A stretch of 60,000 nucleotides of DNA, taken from NCBI RefSeq assembly GCF_910592395.1, contig NC_088311.1, positions 17,240,501 through 17,300,500 of the forward strand. The letters are read 5' to 3'. Every line of letters begins with the position of its first letter. The first letter of the stretch is position 1. Positions 32,331 through 44,607 of the stretch are shown in pieces. The notes beneath the pieces are model-generated. The model was not told the DNA's origin. It ran no database searches and was given only the letters and a program-made list of their open reading frames with translations. The DNA is from Lineus longissimus. Taxonomy: Eukaryota > Nemertea > Pilidiophora > Heteronemertea > Lineidae. A program made the position numbers and the translations under genes.

Positions 32331-32480
32331 TCATTTACTGTACACAAAACGTCTATTGACACTATAGACCCATGTTTATAATTAGGGTCCCTTGTTTACA
32401 ACGATACTAGGCTCCGCCAATCACAACACAAGGTGACCTTTATATTCACAAAAAGATCTTTGTCTATTAACCAACTGGAA
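32331..32480 (+). repeat. Second copy of the block leader plus satellite unit
   Basis: About 150 bp are closely similar to 29606-29760 in the same orientation, so the Ulp1 segment lies between direct repeats. The unit is cut at about 32485, where LINE sequence starts. Confidence 0.7.
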
Positions 32481-32485
32481 CCAGA

Positions 32486-33815
32486 AATGTTCATTCTCTG
32501 CAACGGATATATGTCATAAAGCCAGGAAGGCAGTTTTCAAATTGAAGCATGATCTACCTGTATCACTCTCGCAAGATGTGCATTTATCCACGAAGCTATT
32601 CGATGCAGTGGTTCTCCCAGTGTTATCTTATGGATGCGAGATATGGGGTTTTGAGTCGTTAAAATCAAATAACAGTATTGATTCTCTGCAATTAAAATTT
32701 TGCAAAGAGGTTTTAGGTGTCTCTAAATACGCTCCCAATGCTGCTGTGCTTGGGGAACTTGGGAGATATCCTTTTTAGGTTGTTATTCTTACTAGAATTT
32801 TACGTTTTTGTGAATATGTTAACTGACGTTAATAACAATAATCTTCTCCTAAAACTCGCCTTCAAATCTCAGTTATAGATAATGTCAAACGGTATCCTAA
32901 ATCTTCATGGATTGGCTCTCTGAAAAAGTCTTTAAATCTTTCTGGCCTTGGGAACATTTGGCAGTCACTCCTCCACTTCCAGGTGTCAAATGTTGATATT
33001 TCTCTGTTTAATATGAGGTTAAAGGATATGTACCAACAGGAATGGCACTCCATATTGTATAATGATGTACGTAGGAACCCTGAACAGAAAAACAAACTCC
33101 GTCTTTACAGACAATTCAAATCATCTTTCACACATGAAAGTTATCTATCAATGATGCTACCGACCATTGATCGAATTCATTTAACTAGATTTAGGATAAG
33201 TAATCACAAATCAAAAATTGAGTCTGGCAGTGGCAGATACACGGGCACCCCGGTTGCAGAAAGATTGTGCCCCCACTGCAATAAAGTTGAAACAGAGATT
33301 CATTTCCTGTTTGAATGTAATCTTTTCAACCATCAACGGTCCCGACTCAACTTGCCTAACTGCAATCTTCCCAATGACTTAAAATTCATAAAAACAATGT
33401 CATCTACAGATTTTCATGTCGTGTCATCATTGGGACAATTTATAACCAAAGCTTTCAAAATTAGGAACGTAAATGTTGAATACGTTCCTAAATATTTCTA
33501 GTCCTGTAAATAATCATAGCACTTACTACAATTTTTTGGTTTGTTTGAAATTACATGTACATGCAGTTGCCGCATTATTTGTGTGTTTACTGTCACTGTG
33601 TCTTCATAACGCATATGTCTCTGTTTTCTTCAGAAAACTAGAGCGCTTTTAGACCTCTGATTAGCTGTGCTGTGACGATAGCAACGTGGGATTGTGGTTA
33701 TATTGTAAATTTATTGTTTTGATATTTTGATAGTAATGTACATTTGTATTTGTGTTTCGTGCCTTATATGCAAAGATTGTGTTTTGGCCAATAAATTTCA
33801 TTTCATTTCATTTCC
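32486..33815 (+). mobile_element. LINE 3' fragment with ATTTC tail
   Basis: Two frames in different phase cover the C-terminal half of a LINE ORF2: 32542-32778 (TKLFDAVVLPVLSYGCEIWG, FCKEVLGVSKYAPNAAVLGE) and 32983-33501 (CPHCNKVETEIHFLFECNLF, a CCHC-like end). A frameshift lies between them near 32780-32980. The copy ends in AATAAATTTCATTTCATTTC at 33790-33815 and interrupts a satellite unit that resumes at about 33817. L2/CR1-like by its C-terminal motifs; dead. Confidence 0.65.
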
Positions 33816-33816
33816 A

Positions 33817-34766
33817 AGTTCAAAGCTCTGCCAACTAAAAAATAGTAGGCTCCGCCAATCACAAAACAAAGTGACCTTTATATTCACATGAAGAACTTTT
33901 GTCTATTAACCAACTTGAACCAAAACCGCATAGTAATAGGCTCCGCCGACCATCGATAGTAGGCTCTGCCAATCACAACACAAAGTGACCTTTATATTCA
34001 CATAAAGAACTTTGTCTATTAACCAACAAGAACCACATGGTACTAAGCTCCACCATGATTGAACCACATACCTTCACTTCCACAATCACTTCTATTTCTT
34101 CTCAAATCACTTTCAGAGTAGCATTTCACTCATGCTCAATCCTTTTATATCATCGCAATGGACAAGTACGTATTAATACGCTATACAGATGACCATCATT
34201 TTTTCTTTGCGTTTTTCGTTTGGATTAGCCTCACTCAACCATATACGAGCAGTACTGGTCGTACAAGGAGAAGAAAGGTGAGATTTACGACTTCGATAAA
34301 GTGACCTTTATATTCACATGAGGAATTTTGTCTCTTAACCAACTTGAACCAAAACCCCATAGTACTAGGCTCCGCCGACCAACGATAGTAGGCTCCGCCA
34401 ATCACAACACAAAGTGACCTTTATATTCCCATGAAGAACTTTGTCTATTAACCAACTTGAACAAGAACCACATGGTACTAAGCTCCACCATGATTGAACC
34501 ACATACCTTCACTGCCACAATCACTTCTATTTCTTCTCGAATCACTTTCAGAGTACACCATTTCACTCATGCTCAATCCTTTTATATCATCTCAATGGAC
34601 AAGTGCGTATTAATACGCTGTACAGATGACCATCATTTTTTCTTTGCGTTTTTCGTTTGGATTAGCCTCACTCAACCATATACGAGCAGTACTGGTCGTA
34701 CAAGGAGCAGAAAGGTAAGATTTACGACTTCGATAAAGTGACCTTTATATTCACATGAAGAACTCG
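33817..34766 (+). repeat. Satellite units alternating with ~250-bp MDK block
   Basis: Satellite units (33840-34045, 34300-34470, 34735-34760) alternate with two copies of a block starting AAGCTCCACCATGATTGAAC (about 34048-34296 and 34475-34735). Each block includes ATGGACAAGT(A/G)CGTATTAA and GCAGTACTGGTCGTACAAGG. A third block is at about 46390-46636. The short frame MDKCVLIRCTDDHHFFFAFF is kept in two copies but I do not claim it is a gene. The array breaks at 34766 inside a unit. Confidence 0.75.
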
Positions 34767-35482
34767 GGTGTCATTTATATCAAAACAGAAATTTTCTCGA
34801 TTTTTCAAAAGTTGCAGAAATGCATTGATTGATGTCTGAAGAACATGTTTTTACATTGTTTTTTCCTACTAAATCACTCCTTCGAGCACAAAAATGGACT
34901 TATTGTGAACAAGTCTCCCATAATTTGTAAAGATTCTAAGACAATAAAGATTGTTTACCCCTCAAACACGCTACTTTGATCGATAATATCTCCGTAAGTA
35001 TTGTGCCGTTTTGACATCGGCAGGCGCCATTGTTCCATGAAATCAGCTGTTCTCGAATCAACTATCAACAAGCCACGAACATTCACGAATCATCCCGACA
35101 ATTCCCTTAAAAGGGACCAGTATTTTCCAAGAATATAGGTCAGACGCGTCTTTACTGACATAATTTATGAGGTTCAAAGTTGACCAGGCATGCGCAATGA
35201 GCGCAGTTTTGAAACTGGGCATGCGCAGTAAGTATTCAGATGTTCATTTGTTTTACTGCGCATGTGCAATGGAGCTTCCGTTGTTTCCGGTAGCCATTTG
35301 TAAACAAAAACCATTGTTAGTTCACAATAGCTGGATACTCAAACAAACCATTCGTAGTTAGATATTTTGGCACAATAGCGACATGACAAGGGTAAAGAAA
35401 AACTCAAAAGGAAACTAGCTCATTCGGAGTAAGTCGTTCGAAGCGTAAACGTGGACGGAAAGCGGCTCCAAAAGGGGCCAAA

Positions 35483-36058
35483 ATGAAACAACCAGTTTCT
35501 GAAAGGCGTGCCAAATGCATCAGAGCACAAAGAGGTAGAGTGAACGAAGGGTTACATGGGGCAAGTGTTTTCAAGGCTTCAAGCCAGGATGACAATGATG
35601 ACAGTAATAAAGAGGGTGAACATGGTGAAGTCAAAACTCGATTCACAAAAAAACTTGAGTATCTGGCAAATATCAGTGGTGTTTATAGCCCTGCTGAACA
35701 TTGTGTTGACGATGCCCCAGAATATGGTTTTGTGGACTTGTGTTGTATGAATAAAATGATGGCGGATGCCCCAGAGGTCTGTCCGGAATGTGAATGTGAA
35801 AACACTGAGAAGGAGCTAATAGATACAATTGTAACCACACTATGCTTTTATGGTGATGCTGTAAAAGCAGCATATGAAGCCGAAAATGTGCCTCTGCCTG
35901 CTTCAGGTGTTAGAGAAATCTGTGTCAGTTATGATGGTGCATGGCAGAGGAGGTTCAGGGGTTCGAAGATTGGTGTCGGCTTCGTCATTGACACTCTGAC
36001 TGGCCTGGTCATTGATTTCGATGTTTTATGCACCCATTCCCCTACCGAAACGCAGTAG
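35483..36058 (+). pseudogene. Mutator-like transposase, N-terminal half
   Basis: From MKQPVSERRAKC to EICVSYDGAWQRRFRGSKIG and LTGLVIDFDVL, aligned in order with the intact copy at 18512 (first catalytic-type aspartate in YDGAW). After FDVLC the sequence switches to the nested element and meets TAG at 36056. An upstream ATG at 35382 begins MTRVKKNSKGN then stops; the reading frame must shift near 35405 to reach the main frame, so a one-base lesion is likely there too. The remaining protein is at 44608. Confidence 0.65.
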
Positions 36059-36510
36059 TCCACTGATAGAACAGTAGACCACTGTAAGACTACTGAATGC
36101 CACTGTTTCACTACTGCGTGCCATTCTCACAGAAAACAAGCACTACTGGACCACTACTGCGAAGATGCAGCAGTGTTCCAGTGGACTACTGTTGTACTAC
36201 TGCTCGGACATAATTTATTTCTCCAACAGAAAATGCTACTACTGCAGTGCTACTGATGGATAATTTCATCTGCAGTAGTGATGCAGTTGACAACTGTTGT
36301 ACAACTGCCTTGACTTAAAATTTCTTCAACAGAGAGTGCATCTACTGCAGTACTACTGCTGTGAGTTAAGGAATTTTTCCTCCATTACTGATGAATACTG
36401 CAGTACTACTGCTGTGACTTAGGAGATTTTTCCTCCATTACTGACTACTGCATCACCACTGTTCTGACTTCGCCAGTCTGCGCATACCACTATGCTGCAT
36501 CACTTCTGCG
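36040..36510. repeat. Left subterminal ACTACTG array
   Basis: At least ten ACTACTG or CAGTAGT heptamers in both orientations lie within ~470 bp. Two of them are in ~70-bp repeats containing GCAGTACTACTGCTGTGA and TTTTTCCTCCATTACTGA. Confidence 0.75.
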
Positions 36511-38350
36511 ATCACTTGGTAACTTTTCGCAGTACACAATGCCCTCATATTTAATAAAGGAATGAATTTTTTCAACCATATGCCAACTGGCTTTATACAT
36601 CATATACTAACGTTGATACATTTCAATACAATAACATCGTTCTGCTTCTGTGCCAATGTATAATTCAGTTAACAGTGTGCTTTTGTTCCCCAGGATCTCG
36701 CAGGAGAGTACGCGAATGAGACTCCGGGTTTGCATTTCAAACTTTCAAAACTGTACATTCTAGAGGGGATTTCCAGTGTAAACTTTCTTAATGATGCTAA
36801 AAAAATGGCCAGGGTTGAGTTGACGTGGCTTTGACAGTGTTTGATTTGGTCATAAGCAATCTCTGACCAGGAAAAGTGATGCGTACTCTCCCGTGGGATT
36901 CTCAGGTACTACATAAATGTATGTGTTACAGTATTTAAAGGTACAAATCAGTATTAAAACCCAATTTCTGAAAGGATTCTTCTCCCTATTGATCCGTTTT
37001 AATCAGTTAAGTCCACTCCTACCATTAGAATTTTTCAGTGAACAGCTCTCCCTCGCTGTAACAACTTACCCTTGGACCCCAATGGGTTCGTTATAAATTT
37101 TTCCTCTTCCGGAAATAGATTTACAGATCTAGCGCATGCATATTGCAACAGAAAATATGCAAAATAGATACAATTCGAAAATCCTCCGATGAAAAAAATT
37201 GGTTCCATTCAGTCCGGCGCAATCATGCCTCGTGAAGTCATCAAAATTGACAAATGGCTGCCAGTGCCATTTCAATGAAGAAAATCGGGAATTTTACTAA
37301 CTTTCAAAAAGTATTACTACCGAGAAAAAAAGTATTACTCTGGAGTACTTCGTCTTCAACAGATTTGGAATCGTCATATCATGATATAGGGACGTGGATA
37401 TCCGATCGATATCGCCGCCATCTTTCTTCCATGGCGCCTGTGACCGACATCGCAACTGCGCGCACAGGACATTCCCAGTAAAACCGCCTGTGATTGGCTT
37501 GCGGATGGAAATTCCGAAATCCCTGTTGACGTCACATTTAGGGAACCCCCATTGTTGACCTCGCTTTGGAATTTTTCAATTCGGTCAAATAATTTCCGAG
37601 AACTGGTTCCCCAAAGTCGAGGCACATTTTCAGCGAGGTCAAACACATCGAAATTTTTATCTGACGTCTTTGAAAGGTAAGTGTACATAAAGAATATAGA
37701 TTCAACTTCCTTTGTGTTAAATTTGATGTAGATCAGATGCATCGAACATAGTTTTTTGGCCGGCGGGATCATCGACGGGGCAAGCTCAAATCTGTCATGG
37801 CGGCCGGTCCGAGATGAAATTTTCCCGATGTTCACGGATCAAAATACACCTATCTGCTTCGGATCTAATCATTTTTAGAGGTGAATAACGGTGAATAACT
37901 GTCTTTAGATGGTATATATAGTAAATTTAATGAGTGATGGTGACTGTATAGCATGGATGGCGAGTGATTTGTGAAGGATAAAATTTCGTCTGTGATGACC
38001 TCATTATTTCAGTATTGGTCACGTGACCTGTATAACGCAGACTGATTGGCTCAAGTCATTTGTTTACAATAACAAGAGCACGTGGTTGTCAAATGAAATG
38101 TGTTTACTTTGATTATTAACTCTTATATGGTGGGTTTGATAGGCCCTTTAGGTGCATAACTATTAAAACACAATACCCAAACCATGTGGTTGTCAAATGA
38201 AATCTGTCTATTTTAATTTGAACTCTATTTGGTCGGTTTGATAGGCGATTTAGCGGCACCCTGATAACATGATACTATTAAAGGCCCAATTGGCCATTTC
38301 GGATTGATTGGTTGGTAAATTTGTGTTATTTTACTTCCAGGGCCCAGCAA

Positions 38351-41334
38351 ATGCCTTCCAGAAAACGAAAGTCTAGTGTGAAACCACCTGATGGAAAAAG
38401 GAGGCAATATCTTCTGGAAACTTTTGCACATCTACCACCCTCCACAGATGATGTTCGAAATGGCCATGTCTTGATGTTGTTTCACACTGCCTGTGATGGC
38501 AATCGAAGTGACACTGTGAGAACACTTCAACAATTTTTTCCTTCCGGGTCTTTGATGTCAGCAGACCAGCAGCCTGAGCGAGTCAAACAGCATTTATACA
38601 ATGGCTTGAAAAGACTAACAGATAGATCACTGAAATTTCGAAAGTTAAACGACCCTACGTAATTCAGTCGGTACAGTTCCATTTGTGATGAAAGGTTTCC
38701 CATGGTTGCAGAAGTTACAAGTGGTCATGATGGTGATGATGCTGTTCCAGGTCCAGTTGTGGTACTGAGTGATGGTGATGCAGCTGTTCCAGGTCCAGCA
38801 ATGGTTCTGAATGATGGTGATGCAGTTGTTCCAGGTCGCGCATTGGTACAGAATGATGGTGATGCTGCTGTCCAAGGTCGCGCATTGGTACGGAATGATG
38901 GTGATGCTGCTGTCCCAGGTCCAGCACTGGTACTGAATGATGAGCCTGTACAGATATCTCCCCTGAAGACAAGATCCATTGCAAAGTGTACATCATGCAA
39001 AATACTTCGCAAAGCAGCACAAACCTTGCGCCAGGATTTGAAAAAAAGTAGGCAGGCCAAAGTTACTGTAAAGAAAACAATAGCACAAAAGAAAAAGTGT
39101 CTTTCAGTGAAACGACTGTCTCAGAAAGTAAAAAGACTAGAAAATCGGTGTACTACAAGTACAAAGACTGTTATGTCTCCTCTTGCTGATGAACTTGCTT
39201 CAACGAAAAAACAGTTGTCTTTGCTGAAGAAAAAACATGGACAAATTATAAAGTATCACAAACTGAAGAAATCCCTGAATTTCCAGTCAAGTGGATCCAG
39301 TGATCATGTTAATGAACTTGAGGAAAAGTTGTTGGAAAAAGAAAATGATATCAAACTCTTACAGAATGACAAACTAGTTATTGAGGAGCAATTGGCTGAA
39401 CTAAAAGAAACTACAAGGCCTACAAAATCAGATGGGAAGACCTTTTCATCTGATATGCGGATGCTTGTCTTTGATGCCCTTGTATCCCAGACGCCAACTG
39501 AAAATATCCCAAAATTGATCGCGAAGTTCTCACAGCATACTGGAGTGAACCTTGAAAATATTCCATCACGGACAACAGTAGAAGCAATGACCCGTGAGCT
39601 TGGCTGTATTAGTGACTTGCAAACAGCAGAGGCCCTGATGGAAAACAAAGACAGCACATTCGGCTTTGACGCGACCACCCAGGAGGGTGCACATGTCAAC
39701 TCGATACACATCACTACACCATCAGAATGTTATGAAGCAGCCCTTGATGAATTACCTGGCGGCACGGCTGAGGATTACTATGTTCATGTATGTGACACTA
39801 TAGACAATTTAGCAGCAACCTATTCACATTTTCATGATTCTGATTACAATGAGACAAGATCTTCCTTATTTGACAATCTATCCAACACTATGACAGATCG
39901 TTGTGCTGCTAATCATGCCACAATAACACTTCTTAACCAATCATGGAACAAAAGTCTCAATGAACTCAATTGCCATTTGCACCCATTAGACTCATTTGCA
40001 ACCAAGACAAGGGCAGCTTTGAAGGCGTATGAGAAAAGAGAAAAGATTCCAAAGCAGTTGTTTGGATCTGACTGTCTTGCTGGGGATATTGTGTTTCAGC
40101 TAAATAAGATGCGGTACAAGGACAGCAAAGGGGACCCACGTGGATTTATAGTCTTTTTGAAAAATCATAACTTGCCCCTAGGAATTCTTCCCCGCTACAG
40201 GGGTAATCGGTTACATGTACTTTTTCACATCTGTGGAATCTTGGTGTCCCATTACTCCCTCTTCTCAGAATTTCTTCAGAAGGGTACATCCTGTGGAGGT
40301 CTTCGTTCAAGTTTGTCTACAGATTATAGTTCAGTTGCTGCTCATGTGGAACTTCAAGTCCTTGGGCTTTTGGGAAAACTCCTGACCGGTCCTTGGATGA
40401 AGCTATTCTACACAAGTTCATCCAATCAGATTGATCATATGGAAGGAATCAACCGTGTGAAGATCGTTGTCTTGAAGCTGAAAATTATAACAGAAAAACC
40501 AAGTGACACGCTTTCCATGACTAGTGATTTCTTTGGTGAAGAACTGCCTGGATCAGACACTATGCTCAAGAAGTTGAGAGAAGCTCCAAAGGATGCAAAG
40601 CTGTTTGCTGATATAATGAAAGATTGTGTTCAAGCGGTTGTTGATGTGTTGAACCGGCAGTATGCTAGGTACTTTGAGGTGGATGTAACGGAACAACTGA
40701 TAGCAGAAACGAAATCAGCCAGATCACACAACATAAATGCGGAAGAAATGATGGGCATGTTCAGTGCTTTGCAAAAAAATGTCCTGGCGCCACACTGTGC
40801 TATATTTCCAGCAAACTCAGAGCTACAAAGAACAAAACTGTTGAATTCATTGATGCTATGGACAGTAACCGGAAAGGGAAGATTCTCAAAAAGGCAATCA
40901 AGTTTGCTGCACAGCAGAGGAAGGCACATAGAAAAAAAGCCAAAGATTTGATGGAGGAGTTAGTGAAAAGACAGGCAGAAAAAGACCAGGCAAGAGACAC
41001 AACTGCAAGAAACCGATTGGAAAGGAAACTCAAGTCAGTCAACCTGCCTGATCTTTCTGCCGAATTCCCCGACTTGTCTGAAGCGAAACTGGATAGTCTA
41101 GAGAGAATTATTGATGGCAAATGTGTAGGCCTTAACATTTGCCATGTTTGGTTTGAGGAGGGGAAGCAAGTGCCCTACCATGGGAATATTGTGAAACTTT
41201 TAGGAAAGGGGAATAAAAGGAAATATGTTGTGTCATATTGGTCAGAAGGAGAAACCATAGATGATGCCACAGACTACAATATGTCAGTGTACTCTCTTGC
41301 AACAGACTTAATTCTAGATGATTTAACAATATAA
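38351..41334 (+). pseudogene. Unclassified DDE-like transposase with Tudor-like C-terminus; stop and frameshift
   Basis: After a CAG acceptor (38340), ATG 38351 opens MPSRKRKSSVKPPDGKRRQY. An in-frame TAA at 38660 is followed in the same frame by MVAEV (38702) and 749 more codons. In order come five 14-residue GDAAVPGPALVLN-type repeats, a lysine-rich coiled coil (about 100-240), FGFDATTQEG (D323), MTDRCAANHA (D399), HLHPLD, RYRGNRLH and IDHMEGINR (E581). The conserved acidic residues suggest an RNase H-like transposase (inference). Near 40834-40837 an A run is one base short; the -1 frame continues FIDAMDSNRKGKILKKA and ends 41334 with an SH3/Tudor-like segment (HVWFEEGKQVPYHGNIVKLL, YVVSYWSEGE). 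The family is multicopy in fish and invertebrates to my memory, but I know no superfamily name. Confidence 0.55.
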
Positions 41335-42730
41335 TTACCATATATTAGTACATTTAACAGCAGTGACTGTCAAAATATTCAGTATTGTCATGACATGCAT
41401 GATGTGGCAATGTTAGTGACTGAGAATGGTTTCACCAACAATGGCAATGTGGAAAGATTCTGGATAAAATGCAAGGAACACTTCAACCAACTATTTGTGG
41501 AATTGGTGAGTTTGATCTCAACCTTGGCAAGTTATCATTCTATTGTTGCCTTACTTGTTACCTAGTATCTATCTAACTGAGGTGTTACTCTTACTTACAG
41601 GTGCAAGTACTTGTCTAGTGCAATAATATGTTTTTGATTTCAGATTTTTACGGAGTTTTAAGATTTTCCGGCTTCCATTCAAGACTGGATGTCTAACTTG
41701 TCTTCTTTCTTTCAACTTATTAAGCACTAATAATTAACTAATTAGTTAAATTGTTAAGGTGAAAACACTCTGAAATTGAAGGACAGTCCTATATCTATCA
41801 TTCCTGAAAAGTTCATGCAGATATCTTGAGTATTAAAAAAGTTACAGACAAAAATGTGAAAAAAAGTTCTATTTCGGTCACAAAAGCCCTATTGTTTTAT
41901 AGTGTAATTAGTGTCTAATTAAGCACCCCGAATCACTCCACTAAAACGGATGTAACTTCCTTAATATTCAACATAATCTGATGTGTGATGTGACATTTTG
42001 TAGGATTTTTTGAGCTCTTTCTGAATCCAGTATCCAACTGTATATTGGATGTGGTTGAAATTTTTGTCCACGTCCCTACATGATATCATTTTCTTCTGTT
42101 TAGAGAAAGAATAATCATTTTACACTGATGAGAGGAATGTAAGAGATAAAGTGACATTTGTAAGGGCCAAAAAAGCGATCAAACAATAGAATACACATTG
42201 GACCTCTCGCTTTTACGAGAGATCCGTTTGTTGTCGGAAAGCCGAGATGGTGCAGACTGATTACGTGATGCACTGTTATGACAGTAGGCCTACTATACAG
42301 TTACACGTCTGCTAGCTACACACACACATCGCCGGGAAGTTTCATGTCGTAAATAGGTAGCAAAAGTCTCTCGAAATTATCTGGCGTGGATCGTTTATAC
42401 AAGTAGAAGATTAGAACATGTACACAACTCACAATCCGTCACTGTTCATAGCATAACAGACTGATAACAAGTTGAAAAGGCATGAAAAGTGAACACAAAC
42501 CGAAAACACTGGACGCGGCCATTTTGTTGCCTCGTTTTCAATTTCATAATCTCTACGCCACAAATATTTTATTCTGAAACATTCTAGAATTAGATTTGAT
42601 AATCAGGTGAAGAATAATTCACAAGGTACACGTATTCAAGCAAAAAGGTTATATAACCTTGGTAAATGGGGAAAAAATGGTTATTTTGAGAGTACGCCCA
42701 ATTGTCACGTGATGACGCGCTCTCAGGGTT
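41335..42730. other. Noncoding part of nested element
   Basis: No coding frame with family resemblance. Several CAG acceptors and short frames occur without consistent joins. Confidence 0.35.
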
Positions 42731-43136
42731 ATCCTAAACAGCGTCCACAAGCGTCCACCAGCGTCCACCAGGTTTAAACTCATGAAAATAAAATTAAATG
42801 GTCTTAAACGAAATAAGCAGGCCATTTGACACATTTCTTGAACATTTCATGACATTTGTGTATAAGATAAAAGAGCTGTTGTCTAAAATGTACAAGCGTC
42901 CACCACCTAGCCGGGGGCCATCTTGGATTCAACTTAGAGGAAATGATAGGGCTTCAAGTAACAATATGCTGGTACATTTTAGACAACAACTCCCTTATCA
43001 TGCACACAAACCTCATGAAATGTTTAGAACATGATTTAAATGGCCTGCTAATTTCGTTAATGATGGTTAAATTTTATTTGGATGACTTTAAACATGACTT
43101 TTAACCTGGTGGACGCTGGTGGACGCTGTTTAGGAT
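42731..43136. mobile_element. Foldback MITE with long inverted arms
   Basis: ATCCTAAACAGCGTCCAC at the left and its reverse complement at the right (to TTTAGGAT at 43136) open arms of about 170 bp. Inside the arms, GCAGGCCATTT and GTTGTCTAAAATGTAC pair across the centre with substitutions. Internal GCGTCCACCA units are repeated. No gene; target duplication unclear because the flanking bases also pair (GGTTATCC/GGTCATCC). Confidence 0.65.
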
Positions 43137-43232
43137 GACCGCGCAAATGACCCCCATTTTCAAAATCGTCTGGCACCATTTTGCGATTCTACATTTTCTC
43201 CGAAAAATTGTCGAATTTAATTACTTATCAAC

Positions 43233-43401
43233 GATGAAGTATTATATAGCCTACAGTTGGGACGACAGGACCACAGTGTGTGTCCCCAGCACCCAATTAC
43301 AGGGGCCTGACAACCCTTCCCCTGGGGAAAACGTTGATCTTTTGTGGTTTGATAAAAAATTGGGTGCTAAAACCTATCCATCAACCATCTTGAGAATCCC
43401 A
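43233..43401 (+). CDS. First exon of an unidentified gene
   Basis: ATG 43233 (MKYYIAYSWDDRTTVCVPST) to YPSTILRIP with donor AG/GTATGT at 43402. A short domain with V..LWFDKK and YPSTIL resembles the Tudor/SH3-like N-termini that precede BEN-type proteins (weak). A possible second exon after CAG at 43944 (YAATKCKMQRGAIRNVIW, TAA) fits the phase. Likely cargo or an older gene fragment. Confidence 0.3.
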
Positions 43402-44280
43402 GGTATGTATGGGCATGTTCTGATGAAAGGCCTATCCCATGATTCGATTCATAAGGCGCGTAATAGCTAGCTTCCTTGGCTGGGTGTGGAGGAGAGTGGT
43501 TATAAAAGGCGACCAAAACATACATACCACGGTTGACGCACCATGATGACCATGGCGGCTCGCCATCTACGCATAGGCCTACGGTGGTCTTGCTCGCCAC
43601 TTAGGCCTACACAAATTTGCATATTGTTTTCAAAAGGAATTCGTGCGCGCATGACGTTGCACGCCACTTCTCGCCAGGCACTCTCCATGATGCGTCGATC
43701 CTCCTATTGCATGCAAAACATTACATGATCTTTTCTAGGGCTGGAAGCCGGGCTAGGGTTCAGCCCTGTTCGCTGTTAGGCCTAACCCAACTGTCATGAT
43801 CTTCATTACGGCTTCACGTTCATGCATTGCGTATACCCCTGGTCTCCTATTGTCTTCAATCGCCAATCAAGGTGCACAATACAATACTAGCAAGACTGGG
43901 TTTGTTTCACTCCAAAGTAACTAGTGTTTTATTTCTGTTTCCAGTATATGCTGCTACAAAATGCAAAATGCAAAGAGGTGCCATCCGAAATGTAATTTGG
44001 AGAAAAATCACGGCGGCGAAGGCAGCAAGAAATCACAAAATCAAAATGGTAGAGGTTTAAGCTCCATGAGTGGGTACCGCCGAGGGGCCCCGATTAAAAC
44101 CCCTGGACTGACACATCCGGACTCGCAACTGTTCTTGTGTACGGCTTGTGTACGATTCATTCATTCATACGGCTCAGGATTTTTTTTCAGCCTTGGCCGT
44201 ATCACTGTCGACGGTAAATCGATTTACCATCAACCGGTGTTCCACAGTGCGTAAATTCGACCTCAACAATTTTATGTTAA

Positions 44281-44450
44281 TTATGTGTTTTAATTATACT
44301 TTACATTTTACAGTTTAATCAATGTTTTGTCTGATTATTGTTAAGGGGAATGTTCTGTATGTCAATTATGTGTTTTAATAATACTTTACATTTTACAGTT
44401 TAATCAATGTTTTGTCTGATTATTTTTAAGGCGAATGTTCTGTAAAGGAA
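44281..44450. repeat. 85-bp tandem duplication
   Basis: TTATGTGTTTTAAT begins at 44281 and 44366 and the following ~80 bp match (TTTACATTTTACAGTTTAAT, GTTTTGTCTGATTAT, GAATGTTCTGTA) with few changes. Confidence 0.8.
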
Positions 44451-44504
44451 GGCCTATGGTAAAATTGGTGGCCCAGGCCCTGCAATGGCAATTAACACCA
44501 AGGG

Positions 44505-44606
44505 AAAGCCACTACTGCAACACCACTGGGAAGGCTACTACTGCAACACCACTGACAGGCTACCACTACTGCAACACCACTGGAAGGCTACTACTGTATT
44601 ACTACT
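44505..44606. repeat. Right subterminal array
   Basis: Three to four copies of a ~30-bp unit GGCTACTACTGCAACACCACTG lie just before the Mutator-like coding sequence resumes at about 44608. Confidence 0.7.
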
Positions 44607-44607
44607 G

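Larger units (their letters stand above)
36040..44606 (+). mobile_element. Nested element with ACTACTG-rich ends and transposase-like gene
   Basis: The segment inserted between codons of the Mutator-like gene has a left end (36040-36510) and right end (44505-44606) both crowded with ACTACTG/CAGTAGT, consistent with subterminal transposase-binding repeats. Its main gene is the broken 38351-41334 frame. Exact termini and target duplication are uncertain: the flanks CCATTCCCCT and CCAATGCCCT are only similar. A foldback MITE (42731) and an isolated exon (43233) lie inside. Confidence 0.5.

Noticed and set aside
34457-34741. Small protein MDKCVLIRCTDDHHFF... as a gene
   Set aside because: The frame lies inside a repeated block; a third copy has the same motif but the flanks diverge and no splice or domain support exists.
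36691-36907. Inverted pair around GAGAGTACGC as another MITE
   Set aside because: Only about ten to fifteen bases match and no flanking duplication is visible.
38715-39060. Two - strand frames over the start of the transposase-like gene
   Set aside because: Mirror images of the 42-bp repeats with no start context or homology.
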